Source: Pseudomonadota bacterium (GTDB lineage: Bacteria > Pseudomonadota > Alphaproteobacteria > Rhizobiales > Rhizobiaceae). From it: DNA of 19,531 bases. Position 1 is the stretch's first letter. Each line of letters starts with the position of its first letter. The translations under genes and the position numbers were made by a program. The notes under the pieces were generated by a model that saw only the letters and a program-made list of their open reading frames with translations, was not told the origin of the DNA and did no database searches. The stretch spans positions 1-19,531 of the forward strand of contig JAEYXI010000352.1 of the NCBI GenBank assembly GCA_023428515.1, given 5' to 3'. Shown piece by piece: positions 7,554 to 15,453 of this stretch.

Positions 7554-7942
7554 AGAAGGATCGGTACAGCGAGGGCATGGCGACCCGCCGCGCCGTGCTC
7601 GGGAACGCGCATGTCGACCGCGCGGAAGCCGCGAAGACCGAATTCGACGAGCCTTTCCAGGAACTCATCACGGAAGCCGCGTGGAGCCACCTCTGGTCGC
7701 GCAAGAACATCTCCAGGCGCGAGCGCTCGATGATCACCATCGCACTGCTTGCCGCGCTCGGCCACGACGAGGAGGTGGCCATGCATGTGCGCGCCACCCG
7801 AAACACCGGCGCGACGCGCGACGATGTCCGGGAGGCGCTGCTGCACGTCGCGATCTATGCCGGCGTACCGGCCGCGAACCGCGCCTTCAGGATCGCCAGA
7901 AAGACCTTCGCCGAGTTGGATGCCGAGGCCGAAGAAAGATGA
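7550..7942 (+). CDS. pcaC: 4-carboxymuconolactone decarboxylase
   Basis: Decarboxylates 4-carboxymuconolactone to 3-oxoadipate enol-lactone. It has 130 residues, as expected for a stand-alone PcaC of the AhpD-like fold. The family sequence is clear: [20 protein letters not shown] at the N-terminus, [16 protein letters not shown] (56-71), EVAMHVRA with H79, and [10 protein letters not shown] (104-113). As in other decarboxylases of the family the AhpD redox CxxC pair is absent. I use the GTG at 7550 because GGAGG lies 5 nt upstream and the N-terminus then matches the family; the internal ATG at 7577 would remove conserved residues. The GTGA overlap with pcaD and ATGA overlap with pcaH show it is in mid-operon. 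Confidence 0.95.
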   Translation: MKKDRYSEGMATRRAVLGNAHVDRAEAAKTEFDEPFQELITEAAWSHLWSRKNISRRERSMITIALLAALGHDEEVAMHVRATRNTGATRDDVREALLHVAIYAGVPAANRAFRIARKTFAELDAEAEER

Positions 7943-8697
7943 CCGCCCGCAAGCCTTCCCCCAACTCAAGACTCGAGACCGGCGCATTCTTCCAGCGCGA
8001 CCGCGACTGGCATCCGCCTGCCTTCACGCCTGGCTACAAGACCTCGATCCTGCGCTCGCCTCGCCGCCCTCTCCTGTCACTTAACAACACGCTCTCGGAG
8101 ATCACCGGCCCGGTCTTCGGCCACGATCTGATCGGCGAACTCGACAACGATCTGATCCACAACTTCGCGGCACCCGGCGAAGCGGCAATCGGCCCACGCA
8201 TCATCGTGCATGGCCGCGTGCTCGATGAGCGCGGCGTCGGCGTCTCAGGCGCGCTGCTGGAGTTCTGGCAGGCCAATGCCGGAGGCCGTTACCGCCACAA
8301 GAAAGAGAGCTATCTGGCGCCGCTCGACCCGAATTTTGGCGGCTGCGGACGCGCCATCACGGCCGATGACGGCACCTATTCGTTCCGCACCGTGCAGCCA
8401 GGCCCCTATCCCTGGCCGAACGGCCCCAACGACTGGCGTCCCGCGCATATCCATTTCTCCGTGTTCGGCCACGGCTTTGCGCAGCGCCTGATCACGCAGA
8501 TGTATTTCGAGGGCGACCCCATGATCTGGAAATGCCCGATCGTGCGGACCATCAACGATCGTCGTGCGATCGAAGGCCTGACCGCTGCGCTCGACATGCA
8601 GGCGACGATCCCGATGGACGCGCGCGCCTACAAGTTCGACATCGTGCTGCGCGGCCGCCGTTCGACCCTCTTCGAGAACCGCACGGAGGGCAACTGA
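7939..8697 (+). CDS. pcaH: Protocatechuate 3,4-dioxygenase, beta subunit
   Basis: Iron-bearing subunit of the intradiol dioxygenase that cleaves protocatechuate to 3-carboxy-cis,cis-muconate; it works as a complex with PcaG. It is 252 residues. The non-haem Fe(III) ligands are all present: Y118 (GGRYRHK), Y157 (PGPYPWPNG), H170 and H172 (RPAHIHFS). The N-terminal region (to about residue 60) is the usual beta-subunit extension, and [26 protein letters not shown] starts the intradiol fold. The ATG overlaps the pcaC stop as ATGA, and its stop overlaps the pcaG start as TGATG, which suits equal amounts of both subunits. Confidence 0.97.
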   Translation: MTARKPSPNSRLETGAFFQRDRDWHPPAFTPGYKTSILRSPRRPLLSLNNTLSEITGPVFGHDLIGELDNDLIHNFAAPGEAAIGPRIIVHGRVLDERGVGVSGALLEFWQANAGGRYRHKKESYLAPLDPNFGGCGRAITADDGTYSFRTVQPGPYPWPNGPNDWRPAHIHFSVFGHGFAQRLITQMYFEGDPMIWKCPIVRTINDRRAIEGLTAALDMQATIPMDARAYKFDIVLRGRRSTLFENRTEGN

Positions 8698-9311
8698 TGG
8701 CGCAAACCCTCGACCGTCTCAAGGAAAGCGCCTCACAGACCGAGGGGCCTTACGTCCACATCGGGCTGACGCCCAATTTCGCCGGCATCGACGGTGTCTA
8801 CCCGAACGATCTCGGCGCGACGATGGTGAATGCCAACACAAAGGGCGAGCGCATCAAGGTCGGAATTCGCGTGATCGACGGCGCCGACACGCCGCTGAAG
8901 GACGCGCTGGTCGAGATCTGGCAGGCGGACGCCGCAGGGCTCTACAATTCGCCTTCGGAACTGCGCGGCTCGGCCGACCTACATTTTTCCGGCTGGGGCA
9001 GGCAGGCGACCGACATGGACACCGGCGAGTGCCTCTTCGAAACGATCATGCCCGGCCGGGTACCCTATATCGACGGGCGCTTGATGGCGCCGCATATCAC
9101 GGTGTGGATCGTCGCGCGCGGCATCAACATCGGGCTTCATACGCGCATGTATTTCGGCGACGAGGAGGCGGCCAACACGGAAGATCCCGTGCTAGCCCGC
9201 ATCGAGCACAGGCAGCGCGCCGTGACCCTGGTTGCGCCGCGCGCGGGCGATACATACCGTTTCGACATTCACCTGCAGGGTGACCGCGAAACCGTGTTCT
9301 TCGACATATGA
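8697..9311 (+). CDS. pcaG: Protocatechuate 3,4-dioxygenase, alpha subunit
   Basis: Partner of PcaH; the alpha subunit has the same intradiol fold but no iron, and contributes to the active-site pocket and assembly. It is 204 residues, normal for PcaG. The opening SQTEGPYVHIGLTP (13-26) is the alpha-subunit signature. The region equivalent to the beta-subunit iron site reads RVPYIDGRLMAPHITVW (121-137) and lacks the second histidine of the HxH pair, as expected. The start ATG shares one base with the pcaH stop, and the stop overlaps the pcaB start as ATGA. Confidence 0.96.
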   Translation: MAQTLDRLKESASQTEGPYVHIGLTPNFAGIDGVYPNDLGATMVNANTKGERIKVGIRVIDGADTPLKDALVEIWQADAAGLYNSPSELRGSADLHFSGWGRQATDMDTGECLFETIMPGRVPYIDGRLMAPHITVWIVARGINIGLHTRMYFGDEEAANTEDPVLARIEHRQRAVTLVAPRAGDTYRFDIHLQGDRETVFFDI

Positions 9312-10357
9312 TCTCGGCCTTCGACCATCCGTTCCTCTCCAGCCTCCTCGGCGACGACGAGATGGCAGTGTTGCTCGGCGCGCAATCCGAGATCGCCGCC
9401 ATGATCGGCTTCGAGGCCGCGCTCGCTGAAATCGAAGCGGAAAATGGCGTCATCCCGCACGAGACCGGTGCAGCAATCGCCAGCGCATTAGCCACGTTCC
9501 AACCGGATGTCGCGGCCCTCAGGGCAGGCACTGCCCGCGACGGAGTCGTCGTCCCTGAGCTCGTCCGACAGATTCGCCAGGCAGTGGGAGAACCGCATTC
9601 CAGGCATGTGCACTTCGGCGCAACCAGCCAGGACGTCGTCGATACGGCACTTGTCCTCCGAATACGCCCCTGCCTCGACCTGCTTGAGCAACGTCTGGCG
9701 GGGATTGCCACGGCCTTCGACGATCTTGCGCAACGCTTCGGCGACAGGCCGCTGACCGCCTATACGCGCATGCAGCCGGCCATTCCAATCCGCGCCGCTG
9801 ACCGCATCGACAACTGGCGGGCACCCATCCTCCGACACCTCGACCGCCTAGAGCATGTGCGCCAATCGATCGGCGTCATCCAGTTCGGCGGGGCGGCGGG
9901 CACGCTCGACGCCTTCGGCGACAACGGCCCTGCCCTTCGCGCCGCGCTCGCCAGGCGCCTTGGCCTGGCAGACCAGCCGCAATGGCACAGCCAGCGCGAC
10001 CGCATCGCCGAACTCGCCAACTGGCTCTCCCTGGTGACCGGCTCTCTCGGGAAGTTCGGCCAGGACGTCGCGCTGATGGCGCTCGCCGGCGGCGAGATCA
10101 AACTAACAGGCGGCGGCGCTTCATCCGCCATGCCCCACAAGCAAAATCCCGTCGACGCCGAAACCCTTGTCGCACTCGCCCGCTTCAACGCGACGCTGGT
10201 CTCCGGAATCCACCACGCCGTGATCCACAAGCAGGAAAGATCCGGCTCGGCCTGGACCCTGGAATGGATGATCCTGCCGCAGCTCATCATGACCACCGGC
10301 GCATCGACCCGGCTGGCTGCCGGCTTGATTGCTCGCATCCACGGTCTTGGCGGATGA
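9308..10357 (+). CDS. pcaB: 3-carboxy-cis,cis-muconate cycloisomerase (short form)
   Basis: Cyclises 3-carboxy-cis,cis-muconate to 4-carboxymuconolactone, the substrate of PcaC. It belongs to the fumarase/aspartase superfamily. The signature loop GGGASSAMPHKQNP (268-281) with a catalytic serine (272/273), and HFGATSQDVVDT (102-113), are intact. It is 349 residues, shorter than the roughly 450-residue Pseudomonas enzyme and lacking its C-terminal portion; short PcaB is common in rhizobia, and the stop is followed by non-coding leader sequence, so I see no truncation. It is the last gene of the six-gene operon, which is ordered differently from the order in which its enzymes act. Confidence 0.95.
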   Translation: MISAFDHPFLSSLLGDDEMAVLLGAQSEIAAMIGFEAALAEIEAENGVIPHETGAAIASALATFQPDVAALRAGTARDGVVVPELVRQIRQAVGEPHSRHVHFGATSQDVVDTALVLRIRPCLDLLEQRLAGIATAFDDLAQRFGDRPLTAYTRMQPAIPIRAADRIDNWRAPILRHLDRLEHVRQSIGVIQFGGAAGTLDAFGDNGPALRAALARRLGLADQPQWHSQRDRIAELANWLSLVTGSLGKFGQDVALMALAGGEIKLTGGGASSAMPHKQNPVDAETLVALARFNATLVSGIHHAVIHKQERSGSAWTLEWMILPQLIMTTGASTRLAAGLIARIHGLGG

Positions 10358-10385
10358 GAGATCATGCACCGCCCATCGCACTCCC

Positions 10386-10413
10386 AAAAGGTTGAGCGTT
10401 CAACGCCACTTTT
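10386..10413 (+). terminator. Putative terminator of the quiC-pca operon
   Basis: The stem GTTGA (10391-10395)/TCAAC (10400-10404) with a GCGT loop is flanked by AAAAG (10386-10390) and CTTTT (10409-10413), which can extend the helix past a 4-nt bulge. It lies 28 bp after the pcaB stop and just before the btu promoter. The stem is weak and the T-run short, so the call is tentative. Confidence 0.4.
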
Positions 10414-10426
10414 CGTCTCGCTGCGA

Positions 10427-10456
10427 TTGACAGCGCGGCGCGAGTCTCCATAGGTT
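10427..10456 (+). promoter_or_regulatory. btuB: Predicted promoter of the btu operon
   Basis: A perfect TTGACA (10427-10432) is followed by ATAGGT/TAGGTT (10450-10456) at 17-18 bp. Transcription would begin around 10462, at or just inside the 5' edge of the riboswitch, so the exact boundary of the two is uncertain. The -10 element is poor, which is usual for alphaproteobacterial promoters. Confidence 0.5.
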
Positions 10457-10645
10457 GCCCACGGAACTGGTTCTGCCGAGAGGCGGATGAAAAGGGAACG
10501 CGGTAAGGACTTCGTCCAAAGCCGCGACTGCCCCCGCAACTGTAGCCGTTGAGCCTTCTTCCACGACGCCACTGGCAGCGTTCGCGCTTCCGGGAAGGCG
10601 GAGGAAGGCGATGACACGGAAGTCAGGAGACCTGCCTGTTCCGGT
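10455..10645 (+). ncRNA. Cobalamin (B12) riboswitch
   Basis: The conserved core of the cobalamin aptamer is readable: AAAGGGAACGCGGT (10491-10504), the TCC partner, CCCCGCAACTGTAGCC (10532-10547), GCCACTG (10568-10574), GGGAAGGC...GGAAGGCGATGAC (10592-10614) and AGTCAGGAGACCTGCC (10621-10636). The boundaries are approximate. It binds cobalamin in the nascent RNA and represses the downstream uptake genes when the vitamin is plentiful. About 200 nt of further leader follows before btuB, leaving room for the expression platform. Confidence 0.93.
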
Positions 10646-10803
10646 CACCCATGCTTGATCACGGGGTGTGGTCAGGCGCGGTCGTCCGTGGCGGTGACAC
10701 AACGAAGTGTTGCCGCATGCCGGAGACGGCCGAGGGGTGAAGTATGTCTATAACTGACCGACTGCCTGTCGAACAAATCTGCCTGCGGTTTCTTGGAAAC
10801 CTC

Positions 10804-10840
10804 GGGGCGACGCGTTTCGCCCCATTCGATCCTTTTGGGG
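10804..10840 (+). promoter_or_regulatory. Likely riboswitch expression platform over the btuB ribosome binding site
   Basis: GGGGCGA (10804-10810) pairs perfectly with TCGCCCC (10817-10823) around a 6-nt loop. The same C-tract, as CCCCA (10820-10824), can instead pair with TGGGG (10836-10840), the only plausible Shine-Dalgarno before the btuB ATG at 10847. The two helices exclude each other, the layout of an anti-sequestor/sequestor pair. The TTTT at 10833-10836 also allows a weak-terminator reading. Which form the ligand favours is not visible from sequence. Confidence 0.5.
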
Positions 10841-10846
10841 ACAGGC

Positions 10847-12814
10847 ATGCAGAAATGGGTGTTTTGGGCTGGCGTCGCGGCGCTGGCTTTGACGGGTCAC
10901 GCACGGGGGCAGAACGCGAATTCTGAAGACGACAGCGTCACGCTGCTCGACCGGATTCTGGTCACCGACGGGCTGACGCCGGTCGAGCAGGAAAAGTCCG
11001 GCCGGGCTTTCACGGTCATCACCGGTGAACAGCTCGAGAAGAACCAGATCCGCTACGTGGCCGACGCGCTGCGTTTCGTGCCCGGTTTTTCCGTATCGCG
11101 AACAGGTTCGTTCGGCGGCATGACGCAGGTTCGTGTGCGCGGCGCGGAAGCGAACCATCTTCTCGTCATGGTCGATGGCGTCGAAGTGAGCGAGACCTCG
11201 AGCGGCGAGTTCGATTTCGGCAGCCTGCTCGTCGACGACATCGACAGGATCGAAGTGCTGCGCGGGCCGCAGAGCACCTTCTGGGGCTCGAACGCGACGG
11301 CCGGCGTCGTCAACATCATCACCAGGCGCGGTGAACGCGACGGCTTCCGCGCGACCGCCCGTTCGGAAGTCGGCACCGACGGCACAGCCCTGGCCGCTGG
11401 CTCGGTTTCGGGAGGCGGCGAAAACTACGATCTGGCGATTGCCGGCGCGTTCCGCAGGACCGACGGCTTCAACATATCCGATTTCGGCAATGAGAAGGAT
11501 GGCGACCGCAACACGACCCTCAACGGCAGCTTCACGGTCGACCTGACGGAGAACCTGACGCTGGACGGCACGCTGCGCTATGTCGATCGCAAGAGCGACG
11601 TCGATCCCCAGGATTTCAGCACCAGTGGTCCGCCGAACTATACACCCGGCCCAGATTATGGACTGGTGATCGATGGCGACGACTGGACCGCGACGCGGGA
11701 ATTCTTCGGGTCCGTTGGCGCTACCCACGTCTCCCTCGACGGCGCGCTCACCCAGAAGGCGCGCTTTACCGGCAGCGACACGCACCGGGACAATTTCAGC
11801 GACGACCAGCTCTCCTGGAACGACGGCAACCGCTACAACGGAACCTACCAGGCGAGCTACCAGTTCGACACGCCCGGCTTCCTCGACGCGAACCACCAGA
11901 TCACCGGCGGCTACGAGTGGGAACAGGAGACCTTCACGCCTTCCCACCTCACGGAAACATTCGAGCGGGAGAGCAACTCGCTGATCGCGGAATACCGCGG
12001 CGACTTTCTCGACCAGTTCTACGTCAATGCGGGCATACGGCGCGACTTCAACCAGGAATTCCAGGACGCGACGACCTACACAGTCAGCGGGGCATGGAAG
12101 ATCCCGAATACCGAGACGCGCCTGCATGCCTCGGTCGGAACGGGCGTCACCAATCCAACCTTCTTCGAGCAGTTCGGCTATATACCGTCGACCTTCGATG
12201 GAAATCCTGACCTCATCCCCGAAGAGAGCTTCGGCTGGGACATCGGTGTCGAGCAGGGCTTCTTCGACCGGGCTCTCATTGTCGATTTAACCTATTTCAA
12301 CCAGGACCTGACCAACGAGATCGCGACCATCTACCTCCCTCCGGACTATGCCGTCTCGATGCCCATCAATCGCGACGGCAAAAGCAAACGGCAGGGCGTC
12401 GAGGTCTCGGCGACAGTCGACTTCTTCAACGGGTTCACGGCGACGGCGACCTATACCTATGTCGACGCCACGGAACAGACCGAGGCCGGCGGGCCGAGGC
12501 TTCGCGAGGTCAGGCGACCGATTCACTCGGGGTCGTTGACCGCCGCCTATTTGTTCTATGACAACCGTGCACGGATATTCGGCGAAGCCGTGTTCAACGG
12601 AGAGATGGAGGACAATGCCTACGTCCCCGCTCTTGCGCCGCGGGTCACTCTCGACCCCTATACGGTCGTGAATATCGGCGGCAGCTTCAAATTCAGCGAT
12701 ACTTTCGAAGGCTACGGACGCATCGAGAATGTTTTCGACGAGGAGTATGAAGAGATCTTCGGCTACAACACGCAAGGCCGTACGGCGTTCCTCGGCGTGC
12801 GAGGGACGTTCTGA
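10847..12814 (+). CDS. btuB: TonB-dependent vitamin B12 outer-membrane receptor
   Basis: Outer-membrane beta-barrel that imports cobalamin using energy from TonB-ExbBD. It has 655 residues. A signal peptide (about 1-21, ending ARGQ) is followed by a TonB-box-like stretch VTLLDRILVT, the plug domain (QIRYVADALRFVPGFSV, then VRVRGAEANHLLVMVDGVEV and VLRGPQSTFWGSNATAGVVNI), and a 22-strand type barrel ending in the C-terminal phenylalanine of GVRGTF. The riboswitch ahead and the btuFCD genes behind identify the substrate better than the sequence of the receptor alone. ATG 10847 gives a proper signal peptide and has GGGGA 5 nt upstream; a start 18 codons earlier would spoil it. The btuF ATG follows the stop after 1 nt. 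Confidence 0.92.
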   Translation: MQKWVFWAGVAALALTGHARGQNANSEDDSVTLLDRILVTDGLTPVEQEKSGRAFTVITGEQLEKNQIRYVADALRFVPGFSVSRTGSFGGMTQVRVRGAEANHLLVMVDGVEVSETSSGEFDFGSLLVDDIDRIEVLRGPQSTFWGSNATAGVVNIITRRGERDGFRATARSEVGTDGTALAAGSVSGGGENYDLAIAGAFRRTDGFNISDFGNEKDGDRNTTLNGSFTVDLTENLTLDGTLRYVDRKSDVDPQDFSTSGPPNYTPGPDYGLVIDGDDWTATREFFGSVGATHVSLDGALTQKARFTGSDTHRDNFSDDQLSWNDGNRYNGTYQASYQFDTPGFLDANHQITGGYEWEQETFTPSHLTETFERESNSLIAEYRGDFLDQFYVNAGIRRDFNQEFQDATTYTVSGAWKIPNTETRLHASVGTGVTNPTFFEQFGYIPSTFDGNPDLIPEESFGWDIGVEQGFFDRALIVDLTYFNQDLTNEIATIYLPPDYAVSMPINRDGKSKRQGVEVSATVDFFNGFTATATYTYVDATEQTEAGGPRLREVRRPIHSGSLTAAYLFYDNRARIFGEAVFNGEMEDNAYVPALAPRVTLDPYTVVNIGGSFKFSDTFEGYGRIENVFDEEYEEIFGYNTQGRTAFLGVRGTF

Positions 12815-12815
12815 G

Positions 12816-13658
12816 ATGTGGCGACCGATCCTCGCCCTGGCGGCTGCCCTTCTCGTGACGCCGACGACGGCCGAGGCCGATCCGCCCGAGCGTGTCGTGT
12901 CGATGAACCTCTGCACCGATCAGCTTGCGATGCTGATCGCTGCGGAGGGGCAGTTGCATTCCGTCTCCTATCTGGCGAGCGATGCCTCCAGTTCGGTACT
13001 TGCATCGTCGGCGGGGAAATACGCCGTCAATCACGGGCTGGCCGAAGAGGTCTTCCTCATGAAGCCCGACCTCGTGATTGCCGGAACATATTCGACGCGC
13101 GCGACGGTTGCCTTGCTCAGACGTCTCGGCATCCGCGTCGAGGAGTTCGAACCGGAGCAATCCTTCGACGACGTTCGCAACAACATCCTGCGCATGGGAG
13201 ACCTTCTCGACCGCGGGAAGCGCGCCGCCGAACTTGTCGCCGACCTCGACCACCAGTTGGCCGAGTTGGACGGCGAAGGGAAATCCGGACGGACGGTCGC
13301 GACCTACTACGCAAACAGCTACACGTCGGGCTCGGGCACGCTGGTGGACGCCGCGATCCAGGCATCCAGGTTGATCAACATGGCGGCATCGCTCGGCCTG
13401 GCCGGCACGGCCAGGCTGCCGCTCGAAGTGCTGGTTCTTTCCCGTCCCGACCTCTTGGTCGACGGAGAGGCGCGCTATGTTTCGCCCGCGCTCGCCAATG
13501 AGAACTTCCTACACCCTGCCTATCGCGCCTTGGCCAAGGAAACCGCGTCGGTCGCCATTCCCGCGAAATACACCATATGCGGAGCGCCATTCACCGCAGA
13601 GGCCGCCCGCCTGATGCGCGACGCGGCGGATGCGGCAGCGCCTGGAAATCCGAAATGA
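12816..13658 (+). CDS. btuF: Cobalamin ABC transporter periplasmic binding protein
   Basis: Captures cobalamin in the periplasm and delivers it to BtuCD. It has 280 residues with a signal peptide (MWRPILALAAALLVTPTTAEA, cleavage near residue 21). The mature protein opens with PPERVVSMNLCTDQLAMLI, the first strand-helix of the class III (TroA/BtuF-like) fold. The two lobes are joined by a long helix around residues 112-152 (SFDDVRNNILRMGDLLDRGK). LMKPDLVIAG (81-90) is the usual second-strand block. The family also includes iron-siderophore binders, so the cobalamin call rests on the riboswitch and btuB. It starts 1 nt after btuB and overlaps btuC as ATGA. Confidence 0.87.
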   Translation: MWRPILALAAALLVTPTTAEADPPERVVSMNLCTDQLAMLIAAEGQLHSVSYLASDASSSVLASSAGKYAVNHGLAEEVFLMKPDLVIAGTYSTRATVALLRRLGIRVEEFEPEQSFDDVRNNILRMGDLLDRGKRAAELVADLDHQLAELDGEGKSGRTVATYYANSYTSGSGTLVDAAIQASRLINMAASLGLAGTARLPLEVLVLSRPDLLVDGEARYVSPALANENFLHPAYRALAKETASVAIPAKYTICGAPFTAEAARLMRDAADAAAPGNPK

Positions 13659-14656
13659 GCGATCGGGGACGCTATCGCCTGACACTTGGCCTGCTGGCGA
13701 TCGCCACGCTGCTGCTGTTCCTGCTGTCGCTGACGGTCGGCCCGGCCGCGATCGCCTTCGCCGACAGCATGCGCGCACTGTTTTCCGGCAGCGGCGACGC
13801 GATCGCGCTCGTCATGCGCGAGGTGCGGCTGCCGCGCGCCATCCTCGGCCTGATGATCGGCGCCACGCTCGGCCTGTCCGGCGCCGCGCTGCAGGGCTAT
13901 CTCCGCAATCCGCTTGCCGAGCCGGGGCTGATCGGCGTCAGCGCTTCCGCGTCGCTGGGCGCGGTGCTCGCCATCTACAGCGGTCTCACGCTTGTCTTCC
14001 CGCTAGCCCTGCCGATCGCCGCTCTCGTCGCGGCGCTGCTGGCGGTCGTCGTCGTCCAGGCGCTCGCCGGCATCCGCGGCGGCACGCTCACCATAATCCT
14101 CGCCGGCGTCGCGGTGTCGAGCTTCGCCGGAGCGATGACCTCGCTTGCGCTCAATCTCTCTCCCAATCCCTTCGCCGCCCTTGAGATCATGTTCTGGATG
14201 CTGGGCTCGCTCACCGATCGCTCGATGACGCATGTCTGGCTGGCGGCGCCCTTCATGATCCTCGGCTGGATCATGCTCGCTATGCTCGGCCGGGCGCTCG
14301 ACGCCCTCACGCTCGGCGCCGACGCAGCGGCGAGCCTCGGCTTCGACCTGCGGCGGGTGCAGTTCCTCGCGGTCTTCGGCACCGCGGCCTCCGTTGGTGC
14401 TGCGACCGCCGTCGCCGGGGCGATCGGCTTCGTCGGCCTGGTGGTGCCGCACATCCTGCGTCCGCTGGTGGGCTCGCGCCCATCGCGCCTGCTCCTCGCC
14501 AGCGCGCTGGGTGGTGCATGCGTGCTTCTCGCCGCCGACATACTCGTGCGCGTCATAGCGCCCGAGCGGGACCTCAAGCTCGGCGTCCTGACCGCCATCG
14601 TGGGCGCGCCCTTCTTCCTGTGGCTCGTCTATCGCACACGGAGGAAGCTCGCATGA
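13655..14656 (+). CDS. btuC: Cobalamin ABC transporter permease (FecCD family)
   Basis: Inner-membrane subunit forming the translocation path; two copies pair with two BtuD. It has 333 residues with about ten hydrophobic segments, typical of FecCD permeases. Diagnostic stretches are VRLPRAILGLMIGATLGLSGAALQGYLRNPLAEPGLIGVS (about 59-98), the beginning of the family signature, and GAIGFVGLVVPHILRPLVGS near residues 255-275, which contains the cytoplasmic loop that docks to the ATPase. The ATG overlaps the btuF stop (ATGA), and its own stop overlaps btuD in the same way. As with btuF, iron-complex transport cannot be excluded on sequence alone, but the riboswitch favours cobalamin. Confidence 0.9.
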   Translation: MSDRGRYRLTLGLLAIATLLLFLLSLTVGPAAIAFADSMRALFSGSGDAIALVMREVRLPRAILGLMIGATLGLSGAALQGYLRNPLAEPGLIGVSASASLGAVLAIYSGLTLVFPLALPIAALVAALLAVVVVQALAGIRGGTLTIILAGVAVSSFAGAMTSLALNLSPNPFAALEIMFWMLGSLTDRSMTHVWLAAPFMILGWIMLAMLGRALDALTLGADAAASLGFDLRRVQFLAVFGTAASVGAATAVAGAIGFVGLVVPHILRPLVGSRPSRLLLASALGGACVLLAADILVRVIAPERDLKLGVLTAIVGAPFFLWLVYRTRRKLA

Positions 14657-15453
14657 CGCTTCTGTCCGTCACCGGACTGTCCGCATCGCTCGGCGGAACG
14701 GCGGTCCTTCATGACATTTCCCTCGGGGTCGCACCGGGCGAGTTGATCGGCCTCGTCGGTCCGAACGGCGCCGGCAAATCGACCCTGCTCAAGGCCGTGC
14801 TCGACCTGACCCCGACCAGCGGCCAGGTCCTCCTGGAGGGTCAATCGGTTCGAACCATGAAAGCCAATGCGCGGGCACGCATCGCGGCCTATCTGCCGCA
14901 GGAGCGGGATGTCGCCTGGCCGGTGCCGGTCGAAATGCTGGTTGCCCTGGGACGCGCGCCCTACGGCAGTCCGTTCGCGCCGCCTACGAAGCAGGACCTC
15001 GCCATGGTGGACAGTGCGATGCGGGTCATGGATGTCGAGGCCTTTCGCGGCCGCGCGGCGACGGACCTGTCCGGGGGCGAGCTTGCGCGGGTGCTGGTGG
15101 CGCGCGCCCTTGCCCAGGACACGCCGCTGCTGCTTGCCGACGAGCCGACCGCCGGCCTCGATCCCGCCCATCAGATCGCCCTCATGCGAACATTCGCTGA
15201 GCTGGCGGCGGAGGGCCGCACCGTCATCGCCTCGCTTCACGATCTCGGCCTTGCAGCCCGCTGGTGCTCGCGCCTGCTCGTTCTGCAGAACGGCCGTATC
15301 GTGGCAGACGGACCGCCGGATTCATTGCTTGCCGGCGGCCAACTGCAAGCCGTCTACGGCGTGGAAATCCACGCCAAAAAAATCGCCGGCCGATGGGTCG
15401 TGCAGCCACTCGACCTCATACAAGACCAGGGACGCGATCATGAACGAACTTGA
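14653..15453 (+). CDS. btuD: Cobalamin ABC transporter ATP-binding protein
   Basis: Cytoplasmic ATPase that powers BtuCF. It has 266 residues with every ABC motif: Walker A GPNGAGKST (36-44), Q-loop Q83 in YLPQERDVAWP, signature LSGGE (139-143), Walker B LLLADEP (159-165), D-loop AGLD and H-loop H196 in ASLHD. The segment VPVEMLVALGRAPY (91-104) is typical of the iron/B12 importer group. It overlaps btuC as ATGA, and its last 14 bases overlap the start of the unknown gene that follows, so all are in one operon. Confidence 0.93.
   Translation: MTLLSVTGLSASLGGTAVLHDISLGVAPGELIGLVGPNGAGKSTLLKAVLDLTPTSGQVLLEGQSVRTMKANARARIAAYLPQERDVAWPVPVEMLVALGRAPYGSPFAPPTKQDLAMVDSAMRVMDVEAFRGRAATDLSGGELARVLVARALAQDTPLLLADEPTAGLDPAHQIALMRTFAELAAEGRTVIASLHDLGLAARWCSRLLVLQNGRIVADGPPDSLLAGGQLQAVYGVEIHAKKIAGRWVVQPLDLIQDQGRDHERT

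Noticed and set aside
9308..10357. PcaB as a truncated pseudogene because it is about 100 residues shorter than the Pseudomonas enzyme
   Set aside because: The catalytic blocks are complete, no remnant coding sequence follows the stop, and short PcaB proteins are usual in rhizobia.
10464..10473. A third copy of the operator core GAACTGGTTC
   Set aside because: It matches the inner ten bases of the 4806-4827 site, but the flanking arms do not continue the palindrome and it lies in the 5' part of the cobalamin riboswitch, which explains it.
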